This document shows positions 15,229-26,921 of a stretch of DNA of 64,000 nucleotides, piece by piece. Each line of letters begins with the position of its first letter. The first letter of the stretch is position 1. The notes beneath the pieces were generated by a model. That model was not told the origin of the DNA and made no database searches. It saw nothing but the letters and a program-made list of their open reading frames with translations. Where the stretch lies: NCBI GenBank assembly GCA_029379385.1, contig CM055617.1, forward strand, positions 9,610,001-9,674,000, in the 5' to 3' direction. Both the position numbers and the translations under genes were made by a program. The DNA is from Quillaja saponaria (lineage: Eukaryota > Streptophyta > Magnoliopsida > Fabales > Quillajaceae).

Positions 15229-16484
15229 CGAAGACATAATTTTTTTGGGCTATCTATAAAGTTTAGCACAAGTTTTTAATTTAGTCCTCATATTTTTAGT
15301 TATGTCTAATTAATTCTTTAGTTTTGTTGATTGTGTCAAATTAGTGCCAATCTATTTTTTCCTTAAAAAAAAATAAAAAAAATTAAAGAACATGCTTTGT
15401 TTTATTCAAATGAAGTTGTAAAATTAAATAATTTTCAAAACTTGTAAACTTTCAAATTTCAACTAAGGTGAACTATATATAGTACCTCATATCAAGAGTG
15501 GGGTATTTAAGCACCCAAACTCATAAGCCTACAAAAATCTTACATGTTGGTTTAAGTATGTACAATTCCTTCGATTGTATATTACATTTTCTGCATTATC
15601 ATTATGTTTGTACACGTGTCATATCATTTTCAAAAGTTAATGATGTGAGTTTTGAAAATTACAAGTACGCTATAAATGAATAATTGATTTCACATTCTGG
15701 TCCTAGATATATAAATTTATGTCAATTATTTTTATTTGATTAAAGTGATAATATTATTGAGTCCATATCCTTCTCTTTCCTTTAATTCTTTGGACTGACA
15801 ATAACTTATTTAATATTTATCATATATATATATATATTTATTTTATTGAAGTTACTGCAAATAAATTTGTGAAATATTTTTATATAACAATATTTGATTA
15901 GTTATATAATAATTCACTTCTATTTAAATCAATGAAAAAAGTTAGTATTAATGTCACATCATGTGAGAAAAATAAAGTAAAACCATAGAGCTAATTGCCT
16001 ACAACTCATGTTCATTGTAAGTTATTGATATGGATGGTGATGATTAAAGCTAAGTACAAATGTAGGGCGGATGTTTAAAAATTAGGTTAGACACTTAATT
16101 AATACTCCATTTTTAATCTGGGGTATTGTATAATTCTCCTTTAACTAAATTTTTATTTGTTTCAACTATAATATGAAGAAAAAAACTTTTATTTTTCATA
16201 TTATACAAGAAATTAATAAGCATTAAAAAGAGGAGAAAGCATAAATTAAAAAAAATCAATATGTTAAGAAGGGATATTGGATTTAAATATAAATAAAACA
16301 TTAGCAACATTATATGGCATGACAACAATTTTTTTTGTTAGTGATTTAAATAATAAAAAAAAGCCTTTTGGAACTAATTAAACACAACCAATAAAATTAT
16401 AGGACTAACTAGAATCAATTGAAAATGTGAGGACTAATTTAAATTTTGTGGTAAATTTTGGGGACCAAAAAGGTATTTTCACCT
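15229..16484. mobile_element. MULE-like non-autonomous element with long inverted arms
   Basis: The left arm (15229-15348) and the reverse complement of the right arm (16370-16484) align along nearly their whole length, sharing for example TTTTTGG, TTAGTCCTCA-ATTTT, TTGTTGATTGTGT/TTATTGGTTGTGT and AATTAGT-CC. I judge roughly 70 per cent identity by eye. The interior (about 1 kb) has no transposase-like frame. Terminal inverted repeats over 100 bp are typical of Mutator-like elements. A 9-bp duplication could not be fixed because the ends have decayed. Confidence 0.55.
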
Positions 16485-16522
16485 TATTCATATCCTAGAC
16501 ATTCTCTTTTTAAAGAATAACA

Positions 16523-16579
<57 letters not shown>

Positions 16580-17483
16580 TCACTTTTTGTTTTTGGAGTA
16601 AAGGTAATTAAAATAAATTTATAAGTTATTTTCTAAAAAAGAACTCATATGCCCGGCCAATATTCATTATTTTCTTTTGAAATTGCTCAATAACCTTAAT
16701 TATTTAATATCCTAAATAAATTTAAAACAAAATGCCACAATTTTATGTTTATCAAATTCAAACATAACTTATTGTTAGATTTTTTTTTTTTTTGAGGAAC
16801 TTATTATTAGAATTTTGATTTAATGGAATCTAATGTGAAAATGAAATACCTTTATTTTTTATCAATAAAGCTGAACATTAAAATCAAAATTTAACTTCAA
16901 GAATTAAAAATTGGCAAGATTTCTTTATTTCGAACAATAGGAGAATGCTTTTTTTTTTTTAACAATTTTTTCCCTTTTAAAATTGTTTTTTTTTATAGAA
17001 GATCCATACCATTAGTAGATATGTTGTACAATGGCAGCATATATAGTAGTATTTATTTTTATTTGGGATGATTGCGAAAATTGAGGATATATTCATTGAC
17101 CGGAGGATTTTTATTGGGTATTATTAATATAATTTTTTTTTAAAATACATTGGCAGCATATTTTGTTACGTAAGGGATGATGAGAAATTGAATAGGCTTA
17201 TTTATTGAAATTTTATGATCCAATTTATTAAGATTATATGGTGATTTACAGCTATTTTCACAAAATGATAGTGAAAAATAGAGCCTATAAATAGCATATA
17301 ACTATTGTGACTTTCTTCAGTGTTTTTTTTTTTTTTTTAAATGTTCTTCAAAAACTCTATCAAAGAAGTTGCAATGTCATAATAAGTACGCAAGATAAGT
17401 GAGATTCGAATATGAATGATTAGAAAGTACTGAGTAAATTTAAACACGAGTATCAATATGCTAAGTTAATCATTCGCAATTAA
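16485..17483. other. Intergenic with poly-A/(TA)n microsatellite
   Basis: A long A run followed by (TA)n spans about 16521-16577. Several T runs follow (16779-16792, 16947-16962, 17322-17338). No gene was recognised. Confidence 0.6.
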
Positions 17484-17849
17484 CTAGGAGCACAATCGAG
17501 TCAAAATTTGAATAGAATTTTGTTAAATTTCGACTTTGATGGTTAATTGTTAAACAAACACGACTTCAGCTTGTGTTCATTTAAAACTCAAAAGACATAG
17601 CAAAGTATATAAATATAATATATAATAATGCATTAAAATATTGCTAATATATATTAGAAGAGTTGGCAATTCGCGTGAGCTTATGTCAATTGAGTTTTAT
17701 AAAATTTGAGCTATGTTCATTTACTAAATAAGTTTTGAAACAAAATTCATGCTCGTCTTGCTTTGTAAATGAATTAAACTTGAATTGAACTCTAAATGAG
17801 TAGCTCATAAACTATTCGCAAGTAATTTTATTCATTTGCACCCTATTTT
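17484..17849. mobile_element. Possible decayed hAT element, related to the one at 35.6 kb
   Basis: The left side reads TAGGAGCACAATCGAGTCAA and the reverse complement of the right side reads TAGGGTGCAAATGAATAAAA. The inside carries degraded GAGCT- and CTCAT-rich text with GAGTAGCTCATAAACTATTC near the right end, which resembles the better-preserved element at 35614-36123. No target-site duplication was found, so this is tentative. Confidence 0.3.
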
Positions 17850-20800
17850 AGTTGAATGTGTACTTTGTTTTTTCTTTCTATAATTTGTACCTCTTACTCC
17901 TCGAGGTGGTAATTAAGTGGAGGTGGAAAATGCACAATGGTGGGAGAAATTAGATGTTCAAATGGGTATAACATAAAATTGAGTTCCTAGATCAAAGCAA
18001 AGCACAAGCTTTTACAATGGTGGTAATGCCTTTTCATCTTTTGAGATTGGGTCTCTGTCTCTGTTTTTTTGTCTTTGAACTTCCATGTAGGTGATATATA
18101 ATTATTTATTATATTTTTTTTCTTAGTCATTTACAGCTTGCCCTAACTCCTATAATTGGCTTATACATTTGGAGGATTATTAACCTTATTTGAAGATCTT
18201 TGGGCTATATATACAAAAGTGGCTATCATTTCTTTTTCTGATAAAATTTTACCTCTTTTGTTTCAATGGAGTCCAAACTATGAAAGCTTTTAGCTTTAAC
18301 TTCTAATCATTAAGGTGTCTCCTCCAAAATTTTCGAACACAATATTTATCTAAGAAAAAATAAAGATGGCCTTGTAGGACTGTAATAAAAGTTAAAAGAT
18401 AAAATGAATGCGAAGTAACACTCTTCATTCAAATAAATTACCCATCCTAAATAAAGTCAAGATTCGATTCCAAATCTTTATCAAGTTTATTTAAATTGTA
18501 ACTATTATATCATTTGAAATAATTATAATTGCCGTTACAAGGATCCCATCGGCCAGTAATATATAATCCAAAAACCTAATGATATATATAAATCAAAATC
18601 GAATATGGTAACTTAAAGAAATTAATGCTTCTTGTGGATGTGAAAGTAATTTGCAAATATGTCACTAACACTATGTAGAGATCTAATCCAAAGCTAAGAT
18701 TAGGAGTATAACAAACACAAATCAACATGTGGGGTTTTGTTGTTTTGGCTTGTCAACACCATACTTTTTTTAGACAGAAGATAAATATGGTTCACTGGTT
18801 TTGCCCTTTCCATGATAGTTCAGTTTCTCTTTTGGAATTTAACAAAACTCTTAACAAAAGTTTCCTTCTTAGCCAATATTCATGCTTGTCATACAAAATC
18901 ATTCTGAATACCCATCATTTTCTTTTTCTTTTTCTTTTTGAATAAAAACATATATAAGATTCTTCAAGTTTCCATTTCTCTTTCTTTTTTTAAATTTCCT
19001 CTAGAAATAATTTTGGACAACGACAAATATTAAATGACCTATGCACTTCAGGGTATACCCTAGAAATTTAGTTTGATGTTGTTTTCCATAGGTCATAAGC
19101 TATCTATGATTTGGCATATTACACCCAAAAAAATATACCATTGCATACACATGCCAGACATGTATAGCACATGCCCGAAGCCTAATCGTACAAAAACTTT
19201 GACTTCCATTTCAATATCCCACTTTTTCTTTTTCACACTTTGGTGTTGGAATTGTTTAGAACAATCACTATCAACAAAGAACTAAAAACCAGGCCACTAA
19301 TTGTGCAGAAGAATAAAGAAAATTGTATACAAGTACAGAATGGTGTAGTTGCTTCTTAAGCTAAATTATGCTTTTGCTTCTGCTTTGCAATCTATGACAT
19401 GGATTGTACCGATCACCACCCATCTGCCAAATCTCCAAAATGGCTGACGCAAAATCCAACATTGCCCATGTGGCATCTAACTATGGGGTAATTTATCTCT
19501 AACTTGGTCCATATCATGCAATTTGTTAGGCACACAGCAAAGCCAATAAATTTTTATTAATATTCCAAGTTTTGTGGCTAATTAATTAGCATTTTTTATT
19601 TATAGATTGACAAAAAAAAAAAAATATAACAATTAACTGAATTCCGATATAGAAAGAATATCACAAATACGAAATCGAGCTAAGAGGTTATGTTATAATT
19701 TTATAAGATGATCAGTACAATAATTTGTTTTATCTAATAATACGTGGATACAAAGAGCATTTTCTTATAAGAAAATTTCTACATTTTCCAATTAAGATTC
19801 CAAGAGAATGAGCCACGATGCCGAAATTTGAAATCATATTCAATGCTTGGTCTATAGAGGTCTACAATCTCCAATCAAGTTTTTAAGAAGATGAGTGATT
19901 TATGTTGGCCTGTAAAATCTGATTCACTGCTTTGCCGAGAAAGCAATAGTCCACTCTTGAATATTATATGTAACTAGCTCTGGGTGTTGTATCTATACAA
20001 ATGACATTCAATGTTTCAATCAGTATATTTTTATGGAAGGAGAGCAATAGCCACTCTTTGAATATTATATATAATTAGGTATGTGTGTTTGATGGATGTG
20101 AATAGAAGAAACTGATTCATGTATTCGACTCTAATTAATTAATAATTTAAAATTTAATTAAGTAGAATTGTTTAGGTAGCACACAATATACTATATTAAC
20201 GGCTTAATTTGATTAAACATAATTTGTTCAAACAATTTAATATAACACGCGATAACTGAGAAGATACATTTGACTAAAGATATTTGCTTTTGAACATTAA
20301 AGCCGATGACATAGTATTGGCACCCGATATCTATATAAGAAAGTAAAATTTTTGTAAAACTTACTGCCAGTTGACCACTATTATTTTAATATCAGTATTT
20401 TCTTTTTATTTTATTTTTTACTTCAGCTTCAGAGTTACCCGGTGATTTAGTCCTAAACCTCTGTCTTCTTACGTAGTATAAGTACCCTTAAGTCTGACAG
20501 GACATGTGAACCAATCGACACTAAACACGTAGGCTGGGCAGATTCTGTCATGCTTAACTGAGATTAAACAAAGACCATAATTTCAAATTGCCTCTGTCTG
20601 GATATCTTTAAATAAAGGAAAAGCTATGCATGCAGCCATGGGTTATGTGATCTATTTTAAATAAATAAAATCTGCATCAATAATATATGATATATTGAAT
20701 AACATATTCATTAGACAGCACGGAAACGATCTTTTTTCTTGATTTTCCAGCAATTGCTAGCATTGGTAGGAACTATTCTTGACAGAAATGGATAGTAAAT

Positions 20801-21830
20801 ATTATTGGAAAACAAATATAAAAAAGAAACTAAAAAGAATATTCTCTTGTTGACTCCTTTATATATTACATCTTTATCATATTAAGTATAAACATATTTT
20901 TGTTTGCTTAATCTCCTAGCTCACTGTCCAGTATGCCAAAAATAAAGGCTATATTTTGGTAACCTTCAAAAATTTCTTCTGTTAGACAAGGCTAGTTTTG
21001 TGTAGCTATACGTGATCAGTTTCATAATGTATGTTGAGTGGTGCTAATTTAGATCCAGTTGTGTTTGTATTGTCTAGTTGGGAAGGTATGGTGAGAGACA
21101 AAGTTGGCCCTAAGCTACTAAATGTAGGCAATATAAGGCCTAAACATATAAAATTAGGCTACTTTGCCTAATTGAAAATCTTTGACAATTCAGACATGTC
21201 CAGGCTGTGGCATGCAACATGTCGAAGTACTGGTCAGCTTGTGTCATGTATCCAGAGGAGCAAAAACTTTAAATTTTTAGCCTTATTTATGGGTTACATA
21301 GATAAACATGGGTCAGAGAACAAGCAACAACAGCTTAATTAAGAAGGTCAAGTACCTTGTTTGTTTTGGTGGGAAGAAAAAACAGCACTTGAATTATTAT
21401 TATTTTTTTCTGAAGATATAGGGAAGAGTCTTTTGAGCTATGGGATAAGGGTTTGGAGATAATACCCGACAAGCACCCTAGGAGAATTAACTCCAATGAG
21501 CAGTAAATGTACAAGTTGTTTTTCATCTATGTGGCTCAAATTTGAGTCTGTACCCCCTGTATCATTTGATAGATAAAGGAGCGATTATTTGCTTGTTCTA
21601 ACTCCTCCTTAATCCATAAACTTTAAGCAGATTATAAGAAATACTATGGATCAAACTCTTTTCTAGCTTCAAAACGAAAAATATTGAAACTCAGAAAGTA
21701 CTGTGACAAAAGGTGGAAGAAAACTTGTTATAGGAAAGTAGCCAAAAAGAAGAAAGTGATACTATAGCTATTTTTTCATGTTTTACAGATACTCTGAGCT
21801 GTCCTGCTTCAAATATAAAATTGTTAAGGT
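17850..21830. other. Long intergenic stretch, no gene seen
   Basis: AT-rich throughout. Short open frames (18727-18945, 19073-19285, 21335-21526) have no family resemblance. A diverged direct repeat (GAGAAAGCAATAGTCCACTC near 19936 and GAGAGCAATAGCCACTCTTT near 20040) is visible. No RNA gene was recognised. Confidence 0.55.
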
Positions 21831-24716
21831 TTATTTATGTTTAACACCTGCCTTCAGGAGAGCAAAATAAGCAACAAGTCTATAGCCAACAAGCATTATG
21901 CCTAAAGCAGCAACAGAGAAACCTTGCTTGTCCAGTCCTGTTTGCTTAACTGATCCAGGTAAGTTCCCAATCAAACAGGGGACATTTGAAGCACACCAGT
22001 AAATCTCATCAACCTTGTATTGTGATCCCAACAATAGCTTATAGGCATAATAACTAAGGGAAGTGTATTTAATCCAAGATATGAATGCTGGCATATGTTG
22101 AATGTAGTAGCCATTGACTAGAACAAATAAAGTCATGACAACTGATCCAAGTGTACTAGCCCTCTTCTGATTTTTTACCAGTGCACCAACAGCTTGTCCA
22201 AGACCTTGTGCTACCAAGACATAGAAAAGAGAAACAGCAAGTGTGTGCAAGAAATTTATGGGATTGGGTTTAAGTCCTCCCATCCAATAAGTAATGGTGA
22301 CAAGAAGGGCTGGGAGGGCCAGCTCCATTGGAAGGTCACCAACATTCCTCGCCATAAAGTAAGATGACAGTCTATACATGCCGGAGGACCTTTCCTTTAT
22401 AAGCATCTTGCGCTCTCTAGGAAAGGTATGGATCGACTGGAAGCAAGGGAAAGATCCCAAAAATTTACTATAGAAGAAAAGTAGTCCGACCTGCATTAAC
22501 AACATGGAAAAATATACAGAAAAATCACTGGCAGTGCATGCATCCCCCTATTATACTACATCAAAAAGATGTTATCAAGTTTATGTATGATAGCAATTCA
22601 GAAAAATTAGATCAGAAAATTGAATCAGGTACCTGGTCTTGAATGTTATTAGGTCCTGATTGCCACCAGAGAAAGCCTGAAATGAAAGAAATGCCCAAGA
22701 TTTGACCTATTATGAGGAACCGAAAGGACTCGTACTTCCTTTCTTTTAAACCCCTTTTTAGCAATAAGGAGAACTGCAGCCACCAAGTTGTGCCAAATTT
22801 CCCATCTTCTGAAACATCATGAAATTGATTTCCTGGATTATCAAGCTCTACATTCACTTGATTGGCAAGATTACTCTCATAAGCTGATACCAGAGCTTGT
22901 CTCATAGCATCTCTATCCTCGCATGAATTGCCAGAATAGATACCTAGAGAATCATAGGTTGGTTGCTGAATAAGAAACAAACTATATGTAGCATGCATGC
23001 GTAAACATACATGAAAGTCAGGACAGATTTCATGTCAAAAATTGTTAACAATGAAACCATAGATTTGTTGTACCTTCTGTAACATGCATCAAGTTTAACT
23101 TCAAAACATATCTTCAATAGCCCAAGTTAGTTAGTTTATTTAGAAAAAAACTACATATCAAAAGTATACTTCATAATATTTACAAACTAATTACTTCATT
23201 TTAACTTGATCTTATGCCAAAGTATCAAAATAATCACAAAAAGTAGGAACTCTGCAGACATGTGCAAAGTGCATAAAGTAATGGGTGCCAATTCCTTAAT
23301 CCAAAATTAAAGAAAATATTTCCTATGCGTGTTAAAAAGGTTATTGCTTGCATACCATTTGCAAGATCTAGAAGGAAATCTGAAGGATTCATTGTCACAG
23401 ATGCAACATATCCCATGCTGGAGAAGTAATCCATGACATTTTCTCCTTTCCCAAAATAAAGACTACTACCTTCTGATAATAGCAAAACCTTTTGAAACAT
23501 GTAAAATAGCCTGCTGGAAGGCTGGTGTAGAGTCATTACAATTGTTCTTCCACCTTTAGCCAACTCCGACAAAGTTAACACAATTCGACTAGCAGTGGTT
23601 GAGTCAAGACCAGAAGTTGGTTCATCTAGAAGCAGTAGACTTGGATTAAGCAACAATTCTTGCCCTATGCTTACCCTTCTTCTTTCTCCACCTGAAACGC
23701 CTCTCAAAAGTGGCCCTCCCATTATAGTGTTCTTACAATGAGTCAGGTTAAGCTGATTCATAACAGCCTGAGCCTGTGAAATTTTCTCTTCTTTGGTGAG
23801 ACTATTAGGCAAGCGAAGTAAAGCAGTAAAGACTAATGTCTCACTAACTGAGAGGTGAGGATAGAAGATATCCTTCTGAGCAACAAATCCCATCTTTCGC
23901 TTCATTGATTTGGAAAAGGGTTTGTCATTGTAGGTTATGGTTCCACTAGTGAGTCCAAAAAGCTGACCTGCCAAAGCAGTCAAGAGAGTTGTTTTGCCAC
24001 TGCCAGAAGGGCCCAAGAGGGCTAATAATTCACCTGGTAACACTGCACCACCGATTCCTTTCAAGATCAGTCTCTCCCTAGAATTTACCTTCTTGCTGAA
24101 CAAGCCTACTCTGCTCTTGATTTTGATTTTATGCACAACATCTACAAACTTCAATAAAGTAAAGATTCAATACATTGGAAGATAGAGTACAGAGTCAATC
24201 CTGCTATAATCCTTGAAATAAATTGCTATTCGAAGCATCGTTAAGGTTTTGAACATTAGCTTCCTTCTGAAAAATTATAAGCATGAAATTGAGTGCATTT
24301 TATGTTCAGACAAATAGTTATGATGCAAATCAAATCTCTGGTAAATTAAGAGAACTAGATGTATTGCAAACTGGCAGGATCCTACATGTACAACAATGTC
24401 AAAGAAGGTGGCTGTGATGATTTGACTGGAAAGTAATAAATAAAACGTCAAACCCAGAATTCCGAAAATACTAATTCTTCGTGGGTGTGTCAAGCTCAAG
24501 TGGAACCCGAACATGAAAGGTCAAAGAAAACCTATTTACGCCATTCCTATGGGACAGTATAAAGACCAGGACATAAAATTTACAAAGAAATGGTGGGAGT
24601 TTCTCCATGAATACCTTGAGGGTAACTGGTAGATTCAATTTGATAAGGATGTCACTAGGTTTAGTTTCAGCTGCCTGCACTCCTTGGCATCCAGAGCTCA
24701 TTATCTCTGTTGTCAT
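21831..24716 (-). CDS. ABCG9-like: ABCG half-size transporter (WBC type, ABCG9-like)
   Basis: Four exons on the minus strand: 24716-24615, 24148-23356, 22943-22633, 22490-21831; 621 residues, normal for an ABCG half-transporter. The nucleotide-binding domain comes first: Walker A GPSGSGKT (about residue 80), Q-loop Gln125, signature VSGGERRR (about 185-192), Walker B LLLLDEP (205-211) and switch His242. The C-terminal half has about six membrane segments with the family block [20 protein letters not shown]. Half-transporters dimerise and export lipids, sterols, hormones or cytokinins; the substrate is not visible here. Spacing and wording of the NBD are closest to Arabidopsis ABCG9 in my memory, within the 9/14/21/25 group. 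The acceptor at 22944 was chosen because it joins LANG to IYSGNS in frame; an AG 22 bases upstream would add a stop. Confidence 0.9.
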
Positions 24717-26498
24717 TTCCTCCTTTTGTGCTGCACATAGCTACATGCCCAAACATATTATGTAGACATTTTTCATTTTCAGAATCACATGAAAAAGATG
24801 AGAGGGTGATTCAGGCTTCTATTGCCCTTTTTCAGTTCCATGACTTAAAATGACCCAAAGAGTTGGAAAATGAAAAACTTTTTTTTTTTTTTTTTCTCTG
24901 TTTCTAGCTAGTTCTTATTTCTCTACTTGCATATTTATCTCTATATTGGTATGATTTCAAAGAAGCATTTATATAGGAAACTCAATAAATTCATTTTCTT
25001 TTTCTTTTTTGTTTGGCACTTTTTTCAGATATGTTCATGTTTCTCATCAATCACAAATTCCTCGGCAACACAAATTCTGCCATATTAGCTGGTGAAGCAA
25101 AGTTCATTATATTGTAGGCAACTTTTTCAGTTTCCGTGATACTTTTGGATATCAAGGGCTAGTGGGTCACTTCTATAATATCTATATTATAATAGTGTGC
25201 CTGATAGAGTACTGTTTTATCAGCTTAACAAATCCAGTAATCAAATAATAAACAAAAAATAATTGAATGGAATTTGTCATTGACAGTCATAGAGACTGGA
25301 AGTGCAGCCATGGAACAGATAATGAACCAAAACAATAAAGAGAGACCCAGAAATAGAAAGGAGAAAGAAAGCTAAAGAGGGAAGTAGTACAGAAATAGAG
25401 TAGTGGGAGAGAAGATAAACTCATACTATTTTAAGCATATCCATTCTCCTATCCTACCTTAGCTCTTATAACCTCACAAATAACAGAATTACCAATTCAG
25501 CACTGGTCTGAGTGGTAGCACCTGTTGATCCGTATCGGTGCCACATTCACATGAATCTTAAAATTTTCTCAAACTACCAATAAAAGAAAATTTTAATTTC
25601 AAGGTTATTGAAATTCTGCAATTAGTTTCTATGAAGATTTTGTGTAAACTAGCCTTGAAGCAGCACGCTTGTAAGTATATCAAGAAATGGAAATATGCAC
25701 TGGCAAGAAAATATTCTATCTGGGAAAGACTTTGGAGTCATTGAATCAGCCAGAGAAGCTAGGCATTCAGAACCAGTTCCATGACAAATTAGGATAGTGA
25801 AACCATTCAATTGTAGTTTGAGACATCCATCATCCAATAGAGACCATTGTTTTTTCATTTAATCTAGGTAAGGGTGAGACTCTGCATGAAACAATTTTTT
25901 TTGGTAAAGAAATCCTCTTTGTAGATATATGAGTGAGTGGGCTCTAGGAGATACCAACTCCTCACTGAGAGTGGCCCCCGTACACATAACACTAATAATT
26001 TTTTGGTTTAGGAACTAGATGTCTTTTGTACTGCATTTTTCTATTAAGATTTTCTTCCTGATCCTTCCTTAAACACTCTTAAACATGCCATTTGTTGTTA
26101 ATCTTGTAAAAAGTAAAAAGCTTCCTTGATCCTCTATGGTGGAGTGAGGACATACATTTTGTAGGCATGAGAAGCTATGCAGATAACCAAAAGTGCATAC
26201 ATGCATAAACAAATGAGTGATGCAATAAAAGAATAATTAAAAATAACATCTTAGCTTATCTTCAATTTATATAAATTGGAAAACAGATGCATGAGTAGTG
26301 CGATCTCTTAGTGAAAACCCGTTTTCCACCTCAGAAATGAACTACTGAAATCTGCTTGTGCATGAGCAGAGTTATTCTTTTGGTAAGATGACCATACTCA
26401 GATTTCACTTAGTTCATTTTCTTAGCAAGGAAAAAGAAAAATTAGGAATCCAAAATAAGCTTCTTGTATACGAGTATCCAGGATGGAAGAACATGTAC
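24717..26498. other. Upstream region of the ABCG gene, no further gene seen
   Basis: It contains a T run at about 24878-24897 and otherwise ordinary AT-rich sequence. A 69-codon minus-strand frame at 25649-25858 has balanced composition but no recognised family and no visible partner exons. Confidence 0.5.
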
Positions 26499-26921
26499 TC
26501 AACTCAACTCAACTCAACTCAACTCAACTCAACTCAACTAAGCCTTAAATTCCAAATGAGTTGGGGTCGGCTATATGAATCATTTTCCTCTATTCGCATC
26601 GATCGGAGACAACATTTTTAGTAATCCCTAGAGTAGCCATATCTTTCTCGATGACTACCCCCATGTAAGTTTTGGTCTTCCCTTACCCCATCTAACACCT
26701 GACACCTGTACCAAGTTACATTTTTTAACTATTGCGTCTATTGGCCGATGATGGATATGTCCAAACTAACGTAGGCGATTCTCCCTTATTTTCTCTTCAA
26801 TAAGTGCTACTTCCACCTTCTTACGGATCTCCTCATTCCTTATTCTATCATTTCTTGTATATCCGGTCATCCATCTCAACATTCTCATTTCGGCTACTCC
26901 CATATGATGCTTGCTTCTTAA
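26499..26921 (-). mobile_element. 5'-truncated RTE-type LINE, 3' end with (TTGAG)n tail
   Basis: On the minus strand from 26921 the translation reads HMGVAEMRMLRWMTGYTRND, then an IRNEEIRKKV block, EEKIRENRLR, a stop where a Trp is expected, FGHIHHRP and GKGRPKLTW. This order is the C-terminal tail of plant RTE-clade reverse-transcriptase proteins. A frameshift follows, then the conserved 3' UTR piece CCGACCCCAACTC and a pentanucleotide tail, CAACT on the plus strand at about 26499-26538. Only the last 420 bp or so is present, as usual for target-primed insertion. It is dead: at least one stop and one frameshift. Confidence 0.8.

Noticed and set aside
25649..25858. 69-codon minus-strand frame upstream of the ABCG gene
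   Set aside because: Composition is reasonable but there is no family resemblance and no neighbouring exon, so chance cannot be excluded.
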